A stretch of DNA of 64,000 bases, from assembly GCF_947568225.1 (NCBI RefSeq), contig NZ_CANOOQ010000001.1, forward strand, positions 1,674,001 to 1,738,000. The letters are read 5' to 3'. Below are positions 43,919 to 52,287 of this stretch, piece after piece. Position 1 is the first letter of the stretch. Every line of letters begins with the position of its first letter. The position numbers and the translations under genes were made by a program. Source of the DNA: Faecalispora anaeroviscerum. GTDB lineage: Bacteria; Bacillota; Clostridia; Oscillospirales; Acutalibacteraceae. Under the pieces are notes generated by a model. The model was not told the origin of the DNA. It saw only the letters and a list, made by a program, of their open reading frames with translations, and searched no databases.

Positions 43919-43998
43919 AAAACTTCGCATAAAGCGTGGAACGTCCCCACCCTATATGCCAATCGAATTTCAAACCCGGCCACAGCGAAGCCAGTTTT
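43919..43998 (+). promoter_or_regulatory. candidate structured RNA leader of the PAS-GGDEF gene
   Basis: AAAA-CTTCGC (43919-43928) can pair with GCGAAG (43985-43990) and a following TTTT, closing an 80-base element. Inside lies a hairpin GTGG/CCAC (43936-43950), which may extend by GCATA/TATGC. The element does not match a riboswitch class that I can recognise, including cyclic-di-GMP-I and II. Function unknown. Confidence 0.35.
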
Positions 43999-44053
43999 AG
44001 GAATTCTGATGCAGACCCAGCCCGCCTTCAGAGATTCGAAGGAGAGATACAAG

Positions 44054-44968
44054 ATGGGATTTCAAATCAACGAGGAGCATTATCGATTAATTTTTGAAAA
44101 CAGTCAGGATGCAATTCTAATTATGAACCCAAAAGGCAAAACATACCGGGCGAATCCGGCAGCCTGTCGCCTGTTTCAAAAAACAGAGGAAGAACTGTGC
44201 AGCTCGGGACGAGCCGGTATTGTGGACCTGGGCGACCCCAAGCTGGCGCTGGAGATTCAGGATCGCGAACGGGTGGGGGAAACCAGAAATGAACTGACCT
44301 TTATCAAAAATGACGGCAGTAAATTCATTGCCGATTACAGCTCCACACTGTTTCTCGATAAAGACGGTGTGCAGCTTGCCCTCATTTCAATTCACGATAT
44401 GACAACGTACAAGCAGAATGAGGCAAGCCTGCGCAGAAGCCAGGAAGAAAGCGAATTCCTCGCGATGCACGATTACCTGACCGGGTCGCTCAACCGCAGA
44501 AGCTTTATGGAACTGCTGAGTGCCGAAATGAACAGGGCCCGATGGGAAAACCAGCCACTGACGCTTTTGATCGCAGACATTGACTATTTTAAAAACATTA
44601 ACGATACCTATGGCCACATCGGCGGCGACCTTGTTCTAAAAAAGTTTACGGAGTGTATCTCGTCGAATCTGCACGCCCATGATTTTTTGGGACGGTTTGG
44701 CGGTGACGAATTTGTCATCTGCTTCCCCAATACAAACCTTACTGATGCCCTGACTCATTCGGAGCATCTTCGCCGGCAGGTAGAGCAGTTGGAGGTTTAC
44801 CATAACTCACTCCAAATCGAACTGACAGCAAGCTTTGGGGTAGTGGTGTACCGCAGGGAGTTTGGGGTAGATACAGACCGCTACCTGGCTAAGGCAGACG
44901 ACTACCTGTACCAGGCCAAGCTGAAACGGAACTGTGTGTGCAGCGAAGATTCGGAGGAACCTGAATGA
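44054..44968 (+). CDS. PAS-GGDEF diguanylate cyclase
   Basis: A 304-residue soluble protein that should make cyclic-di-GMP from two GTP. A PAS domain occupies residues 5-125 (YRLIFENSQDAILIMNPKGK, then NELTFIKNDGSKFIADYSS), which usually binds a small ligand or cofactor. GGDEF covers residues 135-295 with the DIDYFKNINDTYGHIGGD signature and RFGGDEFVI near 222; there is no RxxD inhibitory site obvious before it. ATG 44054 is chosen because AAGGAGAG precedes it by nine bases; an upstream in-frame ATG at 44009 has no such site. It has a long 5' leader with possible RNA structure and ends at a bidirectional terminator shared with the cold-shock gene. Confidence 0.92.
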   Translation: MGFQINEEHYRLIFENSQDAILIMNPKGKTYRANPAACRLFQKTEEELCSSGRAGIVDLGDPKLALEIQDRERVGETRNELTFIKNDGSKFIADYSSTLFLDKDGVQLALISIHDMTTYKQNEASLRRSQEESEFLAMHDYLTGSLNRRSFMELLSAEMNRARWENQPLTLLIADIDYFKNINDTYGHIGGDLVLKKFTECISSNLHAHDFLGRFGGDEFVICFPNTNLTDALTHSEHLRRQVEQLEVYHNSLQIELTASFGVVVYRREFGVDTDRYLAKADDYLYQAKLKRNCVCSEDSEEPE

Positions 44969-45057
44969 TCCGGTTCTGAAAAGGCCACCGCACCACGCGG
45001 CCATATTCTCACATTCCGCCCAAAAGCCGGCTCTTGCGCACGCTTTTCCGGGCAAAA

Positions 45058-45090
45058 CAAAAAGCCGCCCCAAACAGGGCGGCTCTTTTC
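45058..45090. terminator. Bidirectional terminator between PAS-GGDEF and cold-shock genes
   Basis: AAAAAGCCGCCC pairs with GGGCGGCT-CTTTT, giving A- and T-tracts on both sides of an eight-base GC stem. Confidence 0.85.
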
Positions 45091-45106
45091 GTTCGTATCA
45101 GAAAAA

Positions 45107-45319
45107 TTACTCAGCGATCTCAACATTGGCAGCCTTCAGCTTGCCGTTGCGAGCGTCGGTTTCGACTTCAAAATTGACCTTCTGGCCTTCAGTCAGTGAT
45201 TTATATCCTTGACCAGCAATAGCGGAAAAATGAACGAACACGTCGTCCCCGCCGTTGTCGTTAGCGATAAAACCATAACCCTTTTCTGCGTTGAACCATT
45301 TGACTGTACCTTTCTCCAT
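45107..45319 (-). CDS. Cold-shock protein (CspA family)
   Basis: A 70-residue single-domain RNA chaperone. The RNP1 motif KGYGFIAN and the RNP2-like VFVHFSAI are both present, as is the start GTVKWFNAEKG. It should melt secondary structure in RNA and be present in several copies. The start is ATG 45319 with AAAAGGAGGTG upstream; the frame is open further but that part is the leader. The leader of about 130 bases holds a long hairpin (45378-45421) in front of a strong promoter, as expected of cold-inducible csp mRNA. Confidence 0.96.
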   Translation of the reverse strand: MEKGTVKWFNAEKGYGFIANDNGGDDVFVHFSAIAGQGYKSLTEGQKVNFEVETDARNGKLKAANVEIAE

Positions 45320-45377
45320 AAGAAAAGCACCTCCTTTTAAAAATGTTGTATCCAAAACTGTAAAAAGAAAAAGCCCG

Positions 45378-45421
45378 CATCTTGCATAAATCATTAACGG
45401 ACAATGACTTACATCAAGATG
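45378..45421 (-). promoter_or_regulatory. hairpin in the cold-shock mRNA leader
   Basis: CATCTTG-CATAAATCATT pairs imperfectly with AATGACTTACAT-CAAGATG, giving about 17 pairs around a small loop. It stands about 60 bases upstream of the ribosome binding site. A temperature-sensing role is inferred from csp leaders of other bacteria. Confidence 0.5.
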
Positions 45422-45458
45422 TGAGCTCATTTTCGTACATCATTTAGAATGCAAGATC

Positions 45459-45487
45459 AGTATATCACGAAATTCTTGTTTTGTCAA
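45459..45487 (-). promoter_or_regulatory. sigma-A promoter of the cold-shock gene
   Basis: TTGACA (45482-45487) and TATACT (45459-45464) separated by 17 bases. Confidence 0.85.
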
Positions 45488-45631
45488 ACAGTTTCCCATG
45501 TTTGCTTTTCTTCGGACACGGCTTCCGGGTTGATTTCTTCTCCCGAAAAACTTGTTCAGACTGCTCTAGAATCTTCCCTCTCCTCATACCATGTAACAAC
45601 AAGGAACCACCAAAGCAGGAAGGGGATCACC

Positions 45632-46195
45632 ATGCCATACAATGTGCTTCAGGCAACGCTTTTTCCTTACCAGGTGAACCTGCCGTATCCGCAGGTAGAA
45701 GTTCAGGAGCCAAACCGACGGTATGCCACGCTGATTTCAGACGGCTACGCCGGCCGGGGGTCTGAAATGACCGCCGTGAACCAGTACTGGGTACATCGCT
45801 ATTATTTGGAAAAATATCCGCCAATATACCTTGCATATGAAAAAATTGTTCAGGTAGAGCAAATTCATCTTCAGATTTTGGGCAAGCTGATTTACGATCT
45901 GGGGAGCCGGCCGTTTTTGCAGTCCTGTGTGACAAACCACTATTGGAGCGGAATGTTCCCCAATTACCAGTGTACGCCAGAGGTCATATTGCAGTCGGAT
46001 ATTCAGGGCGAGCTTGACGCAATCTCCCATTACAAGCTCCTGATCTGCCAAATTACCGATGACCAGATTCAGCAGCTGTTTGCCCGCATCATACTCGACG
46101 AGCAGCGGCACATTCAGATTCTGACCAGCTTTTTGTCAGACCTGGGCAAACCCGCTCCGCTGCCGTATGATTTTACGGATTCCGGTAAAACTTGA
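45632..46195 (+). CDS. Ferritin-like domain protein
   Basis: A 187-residue protein with a four-helix di-iron fold. The metal-ligand pattern is visible: a first Glu in GRGSEMTAVNQYWVH (near 52), ExxH in VEQIHLQILG (near 80-85), a third-helix Glu in QGELDAISHYK (near 130) and ExxH in LDEQRHIQIL (near 160). Such proteins store iron or act as peroxidases, rubrerythrin-like or manganese-catalase-like, with no rubredoxin domain here. ATG 45632 follows AGGAAGGGG; a longer frame is not used because it runs through the cold-shock promoter region. A small membrane protein gene follows 44 bases later. Confidence 0.8.
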   Translation: MPYNVLQATLFPYQVNLPYPQVEVQEPNRRYATLISDGYAGRGSEMTAVNQYWVHRYYLEKYPPIYLAYEKIVQVEQIHLQILGKLIYDLGSRPFLQSCVTNHYWSGMFPNYQCTPEVILQSDIQGELDAISHYKLLICQITDDQIQQLFARIILDEQRHIQILTSFLSDLGKPAPLPYDFTDSGKT

Positions 46196-46239
46196 TCCAT
46201 ATCCATTGCGGGGCTTGTTCCGCAGGAAGGAATGGTGTC

Positions 46240-46608
46240 ATGCCGCAAAAGAAACGAACGGACACGCTGCTCGGTGTGCTGGCGGCTGTGCTGGCCGTGA
46301 TTTCCCTGCTGTGTTTTTTTGCCGCCTACCAGCTGCACGCACAGGCCAAACAGAACATGGACACTCTGCCGTCGCGCGTGCTGGTAAGTGAATTTTCAGA
46401 GCCTTCCTCTTTCGCTGATGCGTCTGAGAAGGGTTCTTTTTCGCCCGGCATCTCCTGTTCAAGGAGGCTGTCGGGCGTTTCTTATCAGCGCAATCAGTCC
46501 CACAACCTTCAAAGGCACACACATATGCAATTTCCACCCAAATCTGAAATCGTAGCCTTTGGTATTGATTTCAGATCAGAAGTGAGTATAATTAATTTAA
46601 ACTATTAA
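46240..46608 (+). CDS. hypothetical small membrane protein
   Basis: A 122-residue frame beginning MPQKKRTDTLLGVLAAVLAV with one membrane helix (about 9-32). AGGAAGG precedes the ATG by nine bases. After about residue 50 the sequence is Ser-rich and loses coding character, and a terminator-like hairpin (CGCCCG...CGGGCG near 46441-46480, followed by TTTCTT) lies inside the frame. The original gene may therefore have ended sooner, or its 3' part is decayed. It follows the ferritin-like gene and may share its transcript. No family is recognised. Confidence 0.35.
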   Translation: MPQKKRTDTLLGVLAAVLAVISLLCFFAAYQLHAQAKQNMDTLPSRVLVSEFSEPSSFADASEKGSFSPGISCSRRLSGVSYQRNQSHNLQRHTHMQFPPKSEIVAFGIDFRSEVSIINLNY

Positions 46609-46646
46609 GTTTTATTATATTATACTCAAAAGGTTGGTGAGCGAAA

Positions 46647-47978
46647 ATGTCTGATCGCCTGATTACCATTGCGGTTTCTGTTCTTTTGCAGGATGCGGGG
46701 GAAGCCACACGCTCTTTGGAGTTGATGAAAGAAGTGCGTGCAATGACCCCCACTGGTTATACCGTGCGAGGTATCTTTTTTACACATGGAAGCAAATTTG
46801 ACCCAGTCGTAGAAGAGAACGGATTTGAGCTGTATCACGTTGCTCCAGCAATGGAGGGGCAAGGGTACCTAAACGATTTAAAGCCCACCGCAACAAATTT
46901 TATTGGCGATTCTCAGCTTGCCGCTGAACTGCTGCGGGGAGAAGTCAGCGCATTGCAAGCGTGCAGACCCGATTTCGTTCTGCATGGGTTCTGGCCGATC
47001 GCCGCTCTGGCACGCAGAATGGTTTCTCCCGCCATCCCGGGGATTTGCTTTGTTCCTCTACCGCTGGCTTCCCCCACCTACGCATTTCTGATGAAGGATA
47101 TTCCGGACCAGATCAAACCGCTGACCTTTCTCCCTTTGAAAGCTCGAAGAAAAATCATGGCCGCCATTCCAAAATCTCTGATTCTGAAGCTCCCGATTCT
47201 AAAGCAGCCAAATCTTTTGCACGCAGCCAGCCAGTGCGGGTGGAACGGCGCACCGCTCACCAATCTGTTTGATTTGCTGCGGGCGGATTTCACAATCGTG
47301 AATGATCTAGCGGAATTTTACACTGACGTGTCAATCCCCGCAAACTATGAAATCACAGGGCCGGTGTATGCGCAATCTATTATCGCCCAGAAGCAGGATT
47401 TTCAAACTAAAAGCGTATTTGAAAAAAGCAACGAGCAGCAGATTAACATTTTCTGCAGCATGGGAAGCTCTGCCAAAAAGGGGCTTTTGATCGAGGCCGC
47501 AAAGGCCATCGCAGCTTTGCCGGAACAAAAATACCACGCTGTAATTTTAGTGCCAAACGCAATCTGCCCCCTGGATGACATCCTCCCCATCGTAAAAGAT
47601 CACGCAAACATCTATGTCACAGACCAATTTGTCCCCGCAGCCTGCGTCAATGCAACGGCGGACGTTACGCTCTGCCACGGCGGTCAGGGAACGATACAAA
47701 CCGCCATGGTAAGCGAATCGCCTATTATAGGAGTAGCCATGCAGCCGGAACAGCAGATCAACCTTGACCACATTGTGTCTCAGGGTGCAGGCATCCGAAT
47801 CCCGATCACGCGCTGGAACAAAAAGAATATCATTTCAGCGCTGGAGAGTATTGTGGCAGACAGCTCTGTTCGAAAAAATGCGGCGCGGTTGGGGAAAACC
47901 ATGAGACAGGCAAACGGTAAATCGTGTGCCGCCCAAGCCATATGGAAATTCATCGCAGCAAATCACGCGAAAGACTAA
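46647..47978 (+). CDS. GT1 family glycosyltransferase (UDP-glycosyltransferase / MGT type)
   Basis: A 443-residue GT-B fold enzyme that transfers a sugar from a nucleotide sugar to a small lipophilic acceptor. The N-terminal half begins ITIAVSVLLQDAGEATRS and binds the acceptor. The donor-site signature LCHGGQGTIQTAMVSESP with PEQQINLDH (near residues 345-375) is the GT1 HGGxGT motif. No signal peptide is present. Members often glycosylate antibiotics, sterols or glycolipids; the acceptor here is unknown. The gene is followed 10 bases later by a TetR regulator, an arrangement typical of detoxification modules. Confidence 0.85.
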   Translation: MSDRLITIAVSVLLQDAGEATRSLELMKEVRAMTPTGYTVRGIFFTHGSKFDPVVEENGFELYHVAPAMEGQGYLNDLKPTATNFIGDSQLAAELLRGEVSALQACRPDFVLHGFWPIAALARRMVSPAIPGICFVPLPLASPTYAFLMKDIPDQIKPLTFLPLKARRKIMAAIPKSLILKLPILKQPNLLHAASQCGWNGAPLTNLFDLLRADFTIVNDLAEFYTDVSIPANYEITGPVYAQSIIAQKQDFQTKSVFEKSNEQQINIFCSMGSSAKKGLLIEAAKAIAALPEQKYHAVILVPNAICPLDDILPIVKDHANIYVTDQFVPAACVNATADVTLCHGGQGTIQTAMVSESPIIGVAMQPEQQINLDHIVSQGAGIRIPITRWNKKNIISALESIVADSSVRKNAARLGKTMRQANGKSCAAQAIWKFIAANHAKD

Positions 47979-47988
47979 GGAGACAGCG

Positions 47989-48774
47989 ATGGCAAAAAAA
48001 ACATCGGAAGAGATTTTAAACGCTGCCAAAACGGTGTTTCAGAACAAGGGTTATCAGGGCGCTACTATGGTAGAGATTGCAAAAGAAGCCGGCATTTCGA
48101 TTCGAACCCTGTACAGCTTCTTTCAAAGCAAAGAGCAGTTGTTTGAAAAAATCGGACGCCCGGAATTAAAAAAGTTTCATCCGGAAGACGACACCCGAAA
48201 AAATCAAATTTTAAAATCGGCTTTGTCCCTCTTCTCGCGTAAAGGATACACCGCGACGACAATGGATGAGATTGCCGCTTTGTCCTCTTACAGTAAGACC
48301 GTCCTTTACCAATATTTCAACAGCAAGGAAGAGCTTTTTGCCGCTATATTCTATTCAAAAATAGATTTATTTCAGGTACAGACAGAACCCCTGTGGGAAT
48401 CACAGCAATTTACCCTGCGCCGTTTTCTGGAAATTACCGGCCTGTATTTTCTGAAGCTCTTTGACGACCCGGATCGGCTTAATCTGATGCGGATCGTTAT
48501 GAGCGAAACTCACACTTTCCCGCAAATTGGTGAAATTATGTACCGGAGCACCGTTGACCGGGCAGCAAACGAAGCGGCCCGGCAACTGGCAGGCTTTGCC
48601 GAATCACAGAATATGATAGAAGCGGACTACAAGCTGGCGGCTCGTTCTTATCTTGGTATGCTTTATTCCTTTGTTTTCACCGATAAAATTCTGTGTCCGT
48701 CGGCAAACCAGTTTACAAAAGAACAAATTGTTGCATTTGCCGCTGAACTGTTTGAAAAAGGGCTGACAAAATAA
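47989..48774 (+). CDS. TetR-like regulator with two tandem TetR-type HTH domains
   Basis: A 261-residue transcription factor. Residues 1-58 hold one TetR N-terminal HTH (ILNAAKTVFQNKGYQGATMV, then IRTLYSFFQSKEQLFEK). Residues 64-120 hold a second, nearly complete one (ILKSALSLFSRKGYTATTMD, then YSKTVLYQYFNSKEELFAAIF). The ligand-binding and dimerisation domain follows (about 125-255). Two such domains in one chain are unusual. ATG 47989 follows AAGGAG. It ends the two-gene unit with the glycosyltransferase and probably represses it. Confidence 0.85.
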   Translation: MAKKTSEEILNAAKTVFQNKGYQGATMVEIAKEAGISIRTLYSFFQSKEQLFEKIGRPELKKFHPEDDTRKNQILKSALSLFSRKGYTATTMDEIAALSSYSKTVLYQYFNSKEELFAAIFYSKIDLFQVQTEPLWESQQFTLRRFLEITGLYFLKLFDDPDRLNLMRIVMSETHTFPQIGEIMYRSTVDRAANEAARQLAGFAESQNMIEADYKLAARSYLGMLYSFVFTDKILCPSANQFTKEQIVAFAAELFEKGLTK

Positions 48775-48813
48775 TCGCCAGACATGGCAGACATATTAAA
48801 AAGGATTACCTTC

Positions 48814-48858
48814 AAAACCGCCCGTTATCCTCTTTAAAAGAGCATAACGGGCGGTTTT
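48814..48858. terminator. Terminator after the tetR-like gene
   Basis: AAAACCGCCCGTTAT and ATAACGGGCGGTTTT pair perfectly over 15 bp with an inner stem CTCTT/AAGAG. It can also end the DegT gene RNA on the minus strand. Confidence 0.88.
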
Positions 48859-48895
48859 CTTGAAATGCAGTATTTTACGTAAAATAAACCAGAGC

Positions 48896-50074
48896 TTATT
48901 TGTGGTACTTTTTCGCAATATCCGCTACCGCATCGATGATATACTGTACCTTCTCGTCGGAAAGGCCGGGGTACAGCGGCAGAGAAAGGCAGCGCTCAAA
49001 ATGCTTCTGCGTTTTCGGGAAGTCCCCGGGCTGGTAACCGAAACGTTTGGTATATGCCGACATGTTATGCACCGGGATAAAGTGTACGCTGGTGCCGATG
49101 TTGCGCTCGTTCAGCTCCGTGATGAACTGGTCGCGGTCAATCGTGAGCACCTCTGGCACAATGCGGATCACATATAGGTGCCAGCAATGAGTGGTGTACT
49201 CAGGAACAAACGGCTCCTCAATGGCATCCATCGCGCCGAACGCCTCCTGATAGCGGGCGGCAATTTTCAGGCGGGCTTCCTGCATTTCCTCCAGTCGGCG
49301 GAGCTGAACAAGACCCAAAGCGGCCTGAATATCAAACATATTGTATTTGTAACCGAACTCGGCAATATCGTATTTCCACGTGCCGCCCTTAGCGTAACGG
49401 TTCCACGCGTTCTGGCTCATGCCGCTGTTTGAGAACATGCGGGCCTTGACCGCGGTTTCTTCGTCGTCGGTGACAAGCATGCCGCCGTCGCCGGTGCAAA
49501 GGTTCTTTGTCGCGTAAAAGCTGTAGCACGCGGCGCCCTTGAGCGAATTGCCGACCAGTCTGCCCTTGTATCGGCTCCAAAGCGCGTGGGCCGCGTCTTC
49601 GGACACAAACAGATTATGCTTGTCCGCAATGTCGTAGATTCGATCCAGATCGCACACCTGACCGCTGTAATGGACGGGCACGATCGCCTTTGTTTTCGGC
49701 GTAATCTTCTTTTCAATTTCATCCGGGTCGATGCAGGTCGTGCGGTAGTCAATATCTGCCAGAACCGGGGTAGCGCCCAGTTGGACAATCGTGTTTGCGG
49801 TGGCCACATAGGTCATCGGGGTGGTGATGACTTCATCCCCGGGGCCGATGCCCTGAGAGATTAACGCCATGTGCAGGGCCGCCGTGCAGGAGTTCATTGC
49901 AACAGCATATTTTGCACCCAGATATTCGGCGAACTGCTTTTCAAACTGCATGGTGCGGGGGCCCTTGGCAAGCCAGCCGGACCTCAGGGTGGCAACCACC
50001 TCATCAATCTCGGCCTCTGTAATGTCGGGAACATTATAGGGAATAAACGTATCGCGGCTAACAAACTGGCTCAT
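48896..50074 (-). CDS. DegT/DnrJ/EryC1/StrS family sugar aminotransferase
   Basis: A 392-residue PLP enzyme that adds an amino group to a nucleotide-bound keto sugar for a surface polysaccharide. The Schiff-base Lys is in FYATKNLCTGDGG (near 190). VSEDAAHALWSRYKG (the PLP Asp) and a GLSDEKVQYII C-terminus match the family; NSCTAALHMAL and the GPGDEVITTPMTYVAT strand are also typical. It looks closer to the ArnB/PseC/PglE branch (UDP-4-keto sugar aminotransferases) than to the WbpE-like enzyme at 51064, but the substrate cannot be fixed. The ATG at 50074 has AAAGGG upstream. It is divergent from the wbp operon with a separate promoter. Confidence 0.9.
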   Translation of the reverse strand: MSQFVSRDTFIPYNVPDITEAEIDEVVATLRSGWLAKGPRTMQFEKQFAEYLGAKYAVAMNSCTAALHMALISQGIGPGDEVITTPMTYVATANTIVQLGATPVLADIDYRTTCIDPDEIEKKITPKTKAIVPVHYSGQVCDLDRIYDIADKHNLFVSEDAAHALWSRYKGRLVGNSLKGAACYSFYATKNLCTGDGGMLVTDDEETAVKARMFSNSGMSQNAWNRYAKGGTWKYDIAEFGYKYNMFDIQAALGLVQLRRLEEMQEARLKIAARYQEAFGAMDAIEEPFVPEYTTHCWHLYVIRIVPEVLTIDRDQFITELNERNIGTSVHFIPVHNMSAYTKRFGYQPGDFPKTQKHFERCLSLPLYPGLSDEKVQYIIDAVADIAKKYHK

Positions 50075-50175
50075 AACTATCCCTTTCCCCTGCTTTTGGC
50101 ACTGACCGGATCGGCCGAGCAGGAATGAATTACGCAAAACATCCGGTATTGAGGGTTTTTATGACAGCAATCTCA

Positions 50176-50241
50176 CTTATAAAAACTGCTTGTTTTCTCC
50201 TCCCACCTTCGGCAGGAAAAGAAAAGCGCTACTTTTATAAA
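50176..50241 (-). repeat. long imperfect inverted repeat in the DegT leader
   Basis: CTTTATAAAA at one end pairs with TTTTATAAG at the other, and TTTTCCT with AGGAAAA/GGAGGAGAAAA in between; the whole can fold into a hairpin of about 65 bases. Function unknown; it may protect the mRNA. Confidence 0.45.
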
Positions 50242-50280
50242 GTGAATTGACTATCTGCCATTATACGAAAGTTACTGCTT

Positions 50281-50309
50281 ATGATAATACGATCGGAAAT
50301 TCTTGTCAA
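50281..50309 (-). promoter_or_regulatory. sigma-A promoter of the DegT gene
   Basis: TTGACA (50304-50309) and TATCAT (50281-50286) with a 17-base spacer. Confidence 0.75.
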
Positions 50310-50340
50310 TACGAATCCGGCCAATTGCGGATTGAAACGA

Positions 50341-50369
50341 TTGACTCTGGTAAATAATAGCGATATAAT
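50341..50369 (+). promoter_or_regulatory. sigma-A promoter of the wbp operon
   Basis: TTGACT (50341-50346) and TATAAT (50364-50369) with a 17-base spacer, about 118 bases before the wbpD start. Confidence 0.85.
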
Positions 50370-50486
50370 AAACCAAGATTATGCCGGAAATCAGGGGAAA
50401 CTGGTACCGGGCGCCAGATTCGGCAGCGGCGCGCGGCTGGGCCGGCCTACTACTATTTTGCTGCCGGAGAATGGCGGTTACTCACA

Positions 50487-51077
50487 GTGAGCGAGAAAAA
50501 TTTTTTTGTACATGAAAGCGCTTTCGCAGATGACGGCTGTCAGATCGGCGAGGGAAGCAAGGTTTGGCACTTCAGCCATATCTCCTCCGGCTGCCGGATC
50601 GGCAAGGGCTGCAATCTGGGGCAGAACGTATTTGTGGCCCCGGGTGTAACCATCGGCGATCACTGCAAAATTCAAAATAACGTTTCCATCTACGAGGGAG
50701 TGGAGCTCGGTAATTACGTGTTCTGCGGCCCCTCTATGGTGTTTACCAATGTACAGCGCCCCCGCTGCAAATATCCCCAGCGGGGCTCTGAGTTTTATGC
50801 CCATACTCCAGTAGGCGAAGGTGCCAGCATCGGCGCCAACGCAACCATCGTATGCGGCCACAGCATCGGTGCGCACGCGTTTATTGCCGCGGGCAGCGTG
50901 GTGACAAAAGACGTACCCGCGCATGCCATTATGATGGGAAGCCCCGCACGCCAGCGCGGCTGGGCCTGCGAATGCGGCGAAACGCTGGATGAAGCCCTGC
51001 ATTGCCCGAAATGCGGCAGGCAGTACACACAAACGCCGGAAGGCCTGAAGGAGGAAAACAATCATGCAGAAAATTGA
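50487..51077 (+). CDS. wbpD: WbpD-like UDP-amino sugar N-acetyltransferase (hexapeptide repeat)
   Basis: A 196-residue left-handed beta-helix acyltransferase; WbpD acetylates the 3-amino group of UDP-GlcNAc3NA. Hexapeptide repeats run from about residue 15 to 145 (for example IGEGSKVWHFSHISSGCRIG, IGDHCKIQNNVSIY, IGANATIVCGHSIG). The C-terminus has a Cys-rich zinc-ribbon-like end (CECGETLDEALHCPKCG), seen in many WbpD relatives. The start is GTG 50487 with GGAGAATGGCGG upstream. It overlaps the next gene by 14 bases. First gene of the wbp-like operon. Confidence 0.88.
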   Translation: MSEKNFFVHESAFADDGCQIGEGSKVWHFSHISSGCRIGKGCNLGQNVFVAPGVTIGDHCKIQNNVSIYEGVELGNYVFCGPSMVFTNVQRPRCKYPQRGSEFYAHTPVGEGASIGANATIVCGHSIGAHAFIAAGSVVTKDVPAHAIMMGSPARQRGWACECGETLDEALHCPKCGRQYTQTPEGLKEENNHAEN

Positions 51078-52197
51078 ATTCAACGATTTGGCGGCCCAAT
51101 ACCGAAACCTGAAACCGGAAATCGACGCGGGGATTGCTAAGGTTCTGGAAGGATGCCACTTTATTTCCGGCCCGCAGGTAGAACAACTGGAGCAGGAGCT
51201 TTGCAAGTATGTGGGCCGCAAATACTGCGTTTCCGTCTCGAACGGAACCGACGCGCTGCAAATGCCGCTGATGGCATGGGGCGTAGGCCCCGGCGACGCG
51301 GTGTTCGTACCGGCCTTTACTTTTATGGCGTCGGCTGAGGTGGCAAGCCTTGTGGGCGCTACCCCCGTGTTCTGCGACGTAAAAGAGGACACCTGCAACC
51401 TTGACCCCGCCTCCCTGCGTAAGCAGGTCGAGCGCGTGAAGGCGGAGGGCAAGCTGAACCCGAAGGTCGTTATTCCGGTCGACCTGTTCGGCCAAACCGC
51501 TGACTATGACGAGATTCTTTCCATCTGCCGCGAATTCGGGCTGCTCATGATGGAAGACGCCGCTCAGGGCTTCGGTGGAGTCAACAACGGCCGCAAGGCC
51601 TGCTCGTTCGGCGATGCTTCCGCCACCAGCTTTTTCCCGGCAAAAGCGCTGGGCTGCTACGGCGACGGCGGCGCGATCTTTACCGACGACAAAGAGCTGT
51701 ATGACCTGCTCGTTTCCATCCGTGTGCACGGCAAGGGAAGCTTTAAATACGACAACGTACGCATCGGCCTCAACGCCCGCCTCGACACCATCCAGGCCGC
51801 GATCCTGCTGCCGAAGCTGCACGCCTTTGACAAAGAAAACGAAACCCGCGCCAAAGCGGCAGCACTGTACAACTCCCTGCTGAAGGACAAATTCGATGTC
51901 CCCGTTATTCCGGAAAAGCTCAAATCCAGTTTTGGATATTACACCCTCAAGGCCAAGTCTCCAGAGGAGCGCGACCGCCTGATAAAGGGGCTGGAGGAGC
52001 AGGGAATTCCCACGATGATTTATTACCCGAAGCCGCTGCACTTACAGGAGGCTTTCAAGGATCTCGGCTACAAAGAGGGTGACTTCCCTGTCAGCGAAAG
52101 CCTGAGCCACCGGGTATTCAGCCTGCCCATGCACGGTTATATCACTCCCGAGATCGTCACCTATGTGGCACAGGCTCTGAACTCCCTGGCGGAATAA
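51064..52197 (+). CDS. wbpE: WbpE-like UDP-3-keto sugar aminotransferase (DegT family)
   Basis: A 377-residue PLP aminotransferase that in the Wbp pathway makes UDP-GlcNAc3NA using glutamate. FFPAKALGCYGDGGAIF carries the Schiff-base Lys (near 194). The start FNDLAAQYRNLKPEID and VSNGTDALQMPLMA, with LMMEDAAQGFGG for the PLP Asp, all fit the DegT family. It lies between the acetyltransferase and the dehydrogenase with tight spacing (14-base overlap upstream, 90 bases downstream). The specific WbpE role is inferred from the complete gene set around it. Confidence 0.9.
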   Translation: MQKIEFNDLAAQYRNLKPEIDAGIAKVLEGCHFISGPQVEQLEQELCKYVGRKYCVSVSNGTDALQMPLMAWGVGPGDAVFVPAFTFMASAEVASLVGATPVFCDVKEDTCNLDPASLRKQVERVKAEGKLNPKVVIPVDLFGQTADYDEILSICREFGLLMMEDAAQGFGGVNNGRKACSFGDASATSFFPAKALGCYGDGGAIFTDDKELYDLLVSIRVHGKGSFKYDNVRIGLNARLDTIQAAILLPKLHAFDKENETRAKAAALYNSLLKDKFDVPVIPEKLKSSFGYYTLKAKSPEERDRLIKGLEEQGIPTMIYYPKPLHLQEAFKDLGYKEGDFPVSESLSHRVFSLPMHGYITPEIVTYVAQALNSLAE

Positions 52198-52287
52198 TTC
52201 CGCCGCACTTTGGCTCTCTTCGGCGGAACCCATCCGCCTGGTTTATAAAAGTGAAAGAAATGCAAACAAAAAGGTAGGTAACAAACT

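Larger units (their letters stand above)
50075..50486. other. divergent control region of the sugar genes
   Basis: No gene in about 410 bases. It holds the two divergent promoters, a long imperfect hairpin in the DegT leader (50176-50241) and a short GC-rich segment before wbpD. Confidence 0.5.

Noticed and set aside
50478..52041. Two long minus-strand frames opposite wbpD and wbpE
   Set aside because: Shadow frames of high-GC coding sequence; no domain or start signal.
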